A DNA stretch of 64,000 nucleotides from Fusarium oxysporum f. sp. lycopersici 4287 (lineage: Eukaryota; Ascomycota; Sordariomycetes; Hypocreales; Nectriaceae), in NCBI RefSeq assembly GCF_000149955.1, contig NC_030992.1, positions 3,922,850-3,986,849 of the forward strand, written 5' to 3'. Of the stretch, positions 58,914 through 64,000 are shown piece after piece. Every line of letters starts with the position of its first letter. The first letter of the stretch is position 1. The notes under the pieces were generated by a model. The model made no database searches. It had not been told where the DNA came from and worked only from the letters and a program-made list of their open reading frames with translations. The position numbers and the translations under genes were made by a program.

Positions 58914-59606
58914 AATAGAACAGAGAATAAAATTAAATACTTCAAGTCAGTCATGATCGGTTTAGAGTGAAATTATGGTGATCGGAGCTTGCATTCTGCA
59001 GACAAAGCCTAAGGTCCAATTGATGAAGGCATTCGCGATAAAGCTGCGACCCACTTTTCCGCCATGATGAAGCAATTCGCAGGCACTCCTTCCGTTGACT
59101 GGACATCTCTCAACGAAACACCATAAGCTAAATGGGACTCACAGATTATCCCTTGCTATAAGAAACTATCTCAGGTCTGACTGGTAGTGTAAACAAGTTC
59201 TAAACGAGGCTTTACCATAGCTTAGAGTCGAAAAGTTGGCTGGATATGAGTGAGAGAAAAGAAGATCAGTCAAAGTAGCCTAGCTCTAATCGCAATGAGA
59301 TGGCTTGAAGTCTGATAATACTAAAGTAAGTCAAGGATATATCACGTCAAAGTGAAGAGCAGAGAGGATTGAGTGATCGGCCGATCTATTGACTATAGAA
59401 AAAGAAACTAAAGCAAACTGCAAGTCCGAACAAAACGAATGTCTAGTACAAGTTCAAATCCCCATCCAGATATCCTAAGCTGAGATACCGTGCTCCCCTA
59501 TTACTTTTCGTGCTGTGTCAAACCCAGCCCAAGCTGCAACCATCCAAAGCTGAAACTCGATCATCCTCCAGTGTTCCTCATGGCAGTGTCAGTGAGGAGT
59601 TGTCAC
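58914..59606. other. convergent 3' interval
   Basis: About 690 bp between the dehydrogenase and the secreted cysteine-repeat gene, both ending here. No further gene was seen. Confidence 0.55.
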
Positions 59607-60461
59607 TTAGTTGTTCTTCTGCTCGTTGTTGCCAGCGTTGTTGGCATTGGCGGCGGCGTTGTTGTTGTTGGCCTTTGCAGAAGTCTTGGCCTTCTCACCA
59701 GTCTGAGCCTGATCCTTGCCATCATTCTTGCTCTCAGTCTTGGTGCCGCTCTTGTCATCAGCCTGCTTCTCAGAAGGAGCCTGTCCACGGGGCTCATCAT
59801 GAGTAGGAGCAGTAGTAGGAACCTTAGCCGCAGGACATCCCTTAGCAAAGACATAAAGCTCATCATCACGACGAGGAATCTTGGAGGGAGCAACCTTGTA
59901 CAGCTTGCACACAGGCGCAGAGGCATCGGCAGGAAGACCAAACAGGAAACTCTGGCAAGACGCCTGAGCATCACAAGCATCCTGGCACTTCTCCGCCGTC
60001 TTAACACTAGGCGTAGCAAAAGGCTGAATCTTGCTGTTACTGGCCCCAGAAGGCGCAGTGTTGCAGATAAGATCCCGCGCAGCCTTGCTCTTCACCTCAC
60101 CGCGCGGCTTATCCTGCGTAGGCTTGGTGTTGGGCACAGCCTTGTCAGAGCACGCCTTGTCAAAGACATACAGGTTGTTTCCCTGGTTAGGGACCTGGGC
60201 AGCAGGGACGGAGTAGAGCTTGCAGGTGGGAGCCTTGGCATTAGCGGGAAGGCCGAAGATGAAGCTCTTGCACGAGGAGTCGGCGGCGCAGAGCTTCTGG
60301 CAGGCCTGGGCGGTGGAGGCGGTTGGGGAGGATAGGGGTTGGATTTTGGCGGAGGGAGTGGCGGAGGGCGCGATGTTGCATTGCTGAGAGCGGGTGTCGA
60401 AGGGGTGGGCGAGGATGGCGGTGGCCATTGAGGCGGTGAGCATGGCGATGGTGGTCTTCAT
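59607..60461 (-). CDS. secreted protein with two PAN-like cysteine repeats, Asn-rich tail
   Basis: A single exon of 284 aa with a signal peptide (MKTTIAMLTASMATAILA). Two copies of a ~90-residue module follow. Each has CNIAPS/CNTAPS, K-IQP, C-x3-C-x4-SCKSF or SCQSF, FGLPA, A-x-x-CKLY-V and a closing YVF-x-K-x-C (CSDKAVP, CPAAKVP). Each repeat is followed by a spacer P-T-x-x-x-PRG. The tail (~210-284) is Lys/Gln/Asn-rich and ends in a polar low-complexity stretch (KANNNNAAANANNAGNNEQ). The cysteine pattern is close to PAN/Apple-like folds. The protein is likely secreted and perhaps wall-associated through the polar tail; ligand unknown. A paralogue with the same two modules begins at 63034 in the opposite orientation. 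A TATAAA lies about 140 bp upstream. Confidence 0.85.
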   Translation of the reverse strand: MKTTIAMLTASMATAILAHPFDTRSQQCNIAPSATPSAKIQPLSSPTASTAQACQKLCAADSSCKSFIFGLPANAKAPTCKLYSVPAAQVPNQGNNLYVFDKACSDKAVPNTKPTQDKPRGEVKSKAARDLICNTAPSGASNSKIQPFATPSVKTAEKCQDACDAQASCQSFLFGLPADASAPVCKLYKVAPSKIPRRDDELYVFAKGCPAAKVPTTAPTHDEPRGQAPSEKQADDKSGTKTESKNDGKDQAQTGEKAKTSAKANNNNAAANANNAGNNEQKNN

Positions 60462-63033
60462 GATGAAAGTGGTTGAACTTGAAAGTTGAAGTTGAAGTTG
60501 ATGTGAGTAGTTGGAAAGAGTGTTGAGAGAGTGTGAAGATGGTTGATTGAAGTGATTGTGTTGGAGTGAAAGGTCAGTTTTTGTCGAGATTTCATGATTC
60601 CTTTATACCTGTTGAGTCCATCATATTCAAGGATCTCATAGACAGCATTGTTCCGCAACTCTTCATGACCGCGTCAGCCATTTCCGTAACGACGTGAAGA
60701 TCAGACGCTTTGGCCTGCTGGAGTTGGCAGCATCGCAGTCTCGATGGCCATGCAAATTGAGGCTGGAGCCAGGTCCACATCATGCATGTAAACAGTGCCT
60801 TTGCTGATGGTCCCGAGCTTACGTGCCCCATTATGAGTTCAGTCGAGGTAAATCTTCTAGAGTTACATGGCACAGAAAGAATGATCTTTGGTGGTTAGTA
60901 GCAGTCTACTGGTTCACAGCATGACGTGTTCTATGTGATAGTCACAATTCTATGTCTGCCGTCAACTCCATTCGATCAAGAATCTCGTCAATCATTAGTG
61001 GTCATGCTTCCATTCGCTGGACGGAAAGTTCCGTCGTTCATTACGCCTGGGAAGAAATGATCGCTGGTTATTTGCCAGCATTGGGCCGATCCCCCACATA
61101 CCGTTGAAACAAATCATAGTTCCTTTCCGTCGGAACCCAGGAGGCTGGAAGAAGTCTGTAGGTTTGCGCTAAAAGCTTGTTCGTGGGTTAGAGGCTTGCA
61201 GTAGCTGCTGATGAATCGTGGCTGAGGTTCTGCTGAGGCTCTGCACTAGGGATTATTCGAGTTATGAATAGAACTTGGCTGTTATTCACGGTCCAGTCAT
61301 TGATTTTTTCACAATAATTCTTACTGACTTTTTCAATCACTTTACAACACTCGAGTTCACATCGATAGCTAGGCATTGTTGTGTAGACAGTATGCCCAGT
61401 CAGTACCAACCTTGATCCTGTTCACCATACAGTTCATATTTCGTGAACATCTACCATTAATCAACAGCTCCCGGGTAGTTTTCAAATAGTCTGGATATTA
61501 TTCTCCTTGTATTAAGTGGCTGTGCATCGCCTTTTCTTCGATCCACTCATCATGAAACGGCCAGCGCCCCAGAAAACGTTTCGACTAAGCCCGCATAAAT
61601 ATCCACGTCATTGGAACAAAAGCCCAACAACCTGGTCCGATCTGCGGACAATGACACCTACAGTTACTATTCTTACTCTTACCAACAGGGGGGAGGGGAC
61701 TTGATTGGACCATGATATCAGCGAGCAGGCCTGTCAACGGTCATAGCTGTGTTGTGTCTCTCCCGCGGATCATCCCACTTCCCGCTCCGACATTAGCTTC
61801 AGTGACAAGCTTTCGGATATAAATGGATATCGGCACTTTTCACCAATAGAGGTTCTTGTATTGTATTCGGATGAATCGGAAGAAACATTTTGCCGAGCTG
61901 ACTTTTTTGATGTTCTGTCGGGAGAAATGGATATGGATGGCAAGCAGCAGGGGTTGAGTACGAAGGCCTCAATATTGAGGCTAAGAGTGGCTGAAGGTTT
62001 CAAAAATCGACTTAACCATTCATTTTGAAGTAGCTCAGAAAAGAGCTTACGAATTTGAAGAGTGGCAGTAATGGAAGCTGAGTGAAGCTGCGTATGGCAG
62101 AGTAGAAGCTTGCATGAATCTGAATCAATAGTTCCGTAACAGAGCTCATGATGATTCCACAATGTGTTTGAGAATCGGGAAGAATGGCTGTCGGGCGTGT
62201 AGGTAAGAAAGCTCATACGTGCATCTTCGCCGACGAAATGACCAATTTCGGGATCGAGACCAACCTCCGGATGGATGATGAGACGATCGAAAGAGCCCCT
62301 TCGGAGCTACTCGAGAGTAGTACCAGCCGATACTGGATCTCCCGGAAGTCAAGCCAAGAGGATTATCTAGCTGAGTGAAGAAGATAAGGACAAGTAACTT
62401 CGTAGATGTCTTCGAACACAAGAGTAATCTATCACGAAGGGCGGGTTGCACGAGATCGAATTGCATACCTCACCTTTTCCCATCACGCCAGGGGAAAGCT
62501 AGCTGTCTCTCAAGCCCACGAGATCTCAATTGAGAATGAAAGTCGGGTCTCCAAGGGCGTAGCGCAAATTAGACATCCTCCTGTTTCCCGGCATGACCTC
62601 CGGGATGATACCAACAGTTCAGCCAGCCACAAGACCTTGACCATCTACACCAAAGCCAGATCATTCAACTCCTGAGCCCGGCTGCGTCAAGAAGATGCTC
62701 CTTTCCCACATCACGATCACCAATCTGAAGATTTTTGAGCGTTAGCTCCCAGACTATCGATTTCAGATTCATGCAGACCTGCATGTTGAGGGTCTTTGTA
62801 CACTGAATAGCGTGACAAACGCGTCACTAAGAAAAGACTCCTCTCAACTGCATTAACAGACTACGCTAAGGGTTTGGATGTTTCGAGGATAAATACTTGA
62901 GTTCTCTCCCATCAACTTCAAGTTTTCTCATCACAGCATCAAACACTCTAACAAACACTCTCGTTCATCTTCACCACACTCTTTCAACCACATTCTTTTA
63001 CTCTTCCCAATCTCTTCAACAGTCTCAGTCACA
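60462..63033. other. intergenic between divergent cysteine-repeat paralogues
   Basis: About 2.6 kb containing both promoters. A TATA-like GATAAATA lies near 62888-62895, about 140 bp before the ATG at 63034. Frames at 61770-62216, 62146-62466 (minus) and 62406-62675 (plus) have no recognisable domains and were not accepted. No transposon signature was seen. Confidence 0.5.
60602..60607 (-). promoter_or_regulatory. TATA box of the cysteine-repeat gene
   Basis: The minus strand reads TATAAA about 140 bp upstream of the ATG at 60461. Confidence 0.45.
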
Positions 63034-64000
63034 ATGAAGTACTCTCTCACCCTCCTTTCCCTCTCCATGGCCTCCGCCATGGCAACCCCCTTTGCCTCCA
63101 GCACCCAAAAGTGCAACATCGCTCCCAGCGCCTCTTCCAACCGCAAGGTTCAACCTTACCATACCGGCAAAGCTGACACCGCCATCGACTGCCAGACCTT
63201 CTGTGCCTCCGATGACTTCTGCAAGAGCTTTGCCTTTGGTCTCGTCAAGGGTCACTCGCATCCCAGCTGTCTCCTCTTCAAGGTCTCAGCTTCCGAAGTT
63301 CCTGCTCGCAAGGATGGTCTTCACGTCTTTGATAAGCAGTGTGCTGCTGATCGGGTACCCACTTCTGCACCTACAACCTCTGAACCTTGGGGTTCTGTGC
63401 CTAAGAAGGTTCTTGTTCGTCGATCTTTGAAGTGTAACTGTGCTGCTTCTGGTTCTGCGAGCGGTGATGTTGAGCCTCTCAAGACTACTACTGCTGCTAC
63501 TGCTAAGGACTGTCAGGCTCTTGCTGAGGCGGATTCTTCCTGCCAGAGCTTCCTCTATGGTCTTCCTAGCGGATCAAGCACTCCTGTTTGCAAGCTTTAC
63601 AAGGTTGCTGCTGCCAAGGTTCCTGCTCGTGGCGACACTCTCTTTGTCTTTGACAAGAGCTGCTCTTCTAAGCAGGTTCCTACCACTCCTCCCACCGAGG
63701 ACGCTCCCCGCGGCCTCATCGGTACTGCCAAGGCTACCAAGGTTCAGAAATCTGCGCCCAAGGTCACCAAGGTTGCTGAGGTGAAGGTTGAGAAGCAGGA
63801 CAACGACGCTTACAAGGTTTCCAACCCCAAGGCCAAGACTACCAAGGTCCAGAAGCCCAAGGCTAAAGCTACCAAGGTCGTCAAGGTTGAAGACGACAAC
63901 ACTCAGTACGATCAGGTCGGTGATGACTCTGTCAAGCACCAGGCCAAGGTTACCAAGGTTGAGAACAAGCAGCCCAAGGCCACCAAGGCCGCAAAGGTCG
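63034..64000 (+). CDS. secreted protein with two PAN-like cysteine repeats and Lys-rich repeat tail (3' partial)
   Basis: The frame opens at ATG 63034 and is still open at the window end (322 complete codons), so the C-terminus is missing. A signal peptide (MKYSLTLLSLSMASAMA) precedes two modules homologous to those of the gene at 59607. The first has CNIAPSASSNRKVQPY, FCASDDFCKSFAFG, CLLFKV and HVFDKQC; the second has CNCAASGSASGDVEPL, SSCQSFLYGLPSGS, CKLYKV and FVFDKSC. Spacers again read VPT-x-P-x-x-x-P. From about residue 228 the chain becomes a Lys/Val/Thr/Ala repeat built on TKV-x-K and KAKATKV units, very basic, interrupted by short acidic stretches (VEDDNTQYDQVGDD). The basic tail might bind acidic wall polymers (inference). 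Divergent from its paralogue. Confidence 0.85.
   Translation, partial: MKYSLTLLSLSMASAMATPFASSTQKCNIAPSASSNRKVQPYHTGKADTAIDCQTFCASDDFCKSFAFGLVKGHSHPSCLLFKVSASEVPARKDGLHVFDKQCAADRVPTSAPTTSEPWGSVPKKVLVRRSLKCNCAASGSASGDVEPLKTTTAATAKDCQALAEADSSCQSFLYGLPSGSSTPVCKLYKVAAAKVPARGDTLFVFDKSCSSKQVPTTPPTEDAPRGLIGTAKATKVQKSAPKVTKVAEVKVEKQDNDAYKVSNPKAKTTKVQKPKAKATKVVKVEDDNTQYDQVGDDSVKHQAKVTKVENKQPKATKAAKV

Noticed and set aside
59440..59475. possible tRNA B-box (GTTCAAATCC)
   Set aside because: No matching A-box or cloverleaf could be folded around it on either strand.
61770..62466. two overlapping minus-strand frames of 148 and 106 codons
   Set aside because: They could not be joined by convincing splice sites and show no family resemblance.

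Overview
The window is nuclear DNA from a filamentous ascomycete, most likely a Fusarium-like Sordariomycete (inference). Most genes have short introns (about 43-61 nt, a few 76-120 nt) with GTRAGT-type donors, CTAAC/CTGAC-type branch sites and YAG acceptors. The families are typical of that group: a HET-domain protein, a STAND-type N-terminal domain, a LaeA-like methyltransferase, a PDR transporter, an AA11 LPMO with a C-terminal cysteine module, a PHO-4/Pho89 phosphate symporter and 2EXR/F-box proteins. No rRNA, tRNA, CRISPR array or intact transposon was seen. Exon structures were worked out by hand from splice signals and reading-frame continuity; where given, junctions keep frame.

Layout. 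0-16 kb looks accessory and allorecognition-like. A TPR protein and a HET-domain protein lie head-to-head over about 280 bp. A gene-poor stretch with an AT-rich, RIP-like island follows, then a small secreted PAN/Apple-repeat protein, another gene-poor stretch, and a protein with a STAND-type N-terminal domain but no NACHT or repeat domain. 17-24.5 kb holds a very short Zn2Cys6 regulator divergent from a five-exon PDR-type ABC transporter, which converges on an APH-like kinase whose start codon is out of frame. 25-33 kb carries a fungal rhodopsin-like 7-TM protein, a YoaK/DUF1275 membrane protein and a tail-to-tail pair of NTM1-type protein N-terminal methyltransferases with matching introns. 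33-39 kb carries a ten-exon LaeA-like methyltransferase divergent from a pisatin-demethylase-like P450, then a secreted AA11-like LPMO. 40-44 kb is a tandem pair of F-box-like paralogues. 44.7-54.6 kb carries the phosphate symporter, a 2EXR protein and a ten-exon type II P-type cation ATPase. 57.8-64 kb has a D-2-hydroxyacid dehydrogenase and two paralogous secreted PAN-like cysteine-repeat proteins; the second runs off the window end.

How genes may work together (inference). The HET/TPR pair and the STAND-N protein fit self/non-self recognition or regulated cell death. The Zn2Cys6-PDR-APH block reads as an export/detoxification module. The phosphate symporter has two CACGTG boxes upstream, consistent with NUC-1/PHO4-type phosphate control. 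The three secreted cysteine-repeat proteins and the LPMO belong to the cell-surface or extracellular repertoire. I did not find a locus I could defend as a wholly new system. The most promising leads are the HET/TPR pair, the NTM1 pair, the DNA-binding-only regulator and the PAN-like repeat family.
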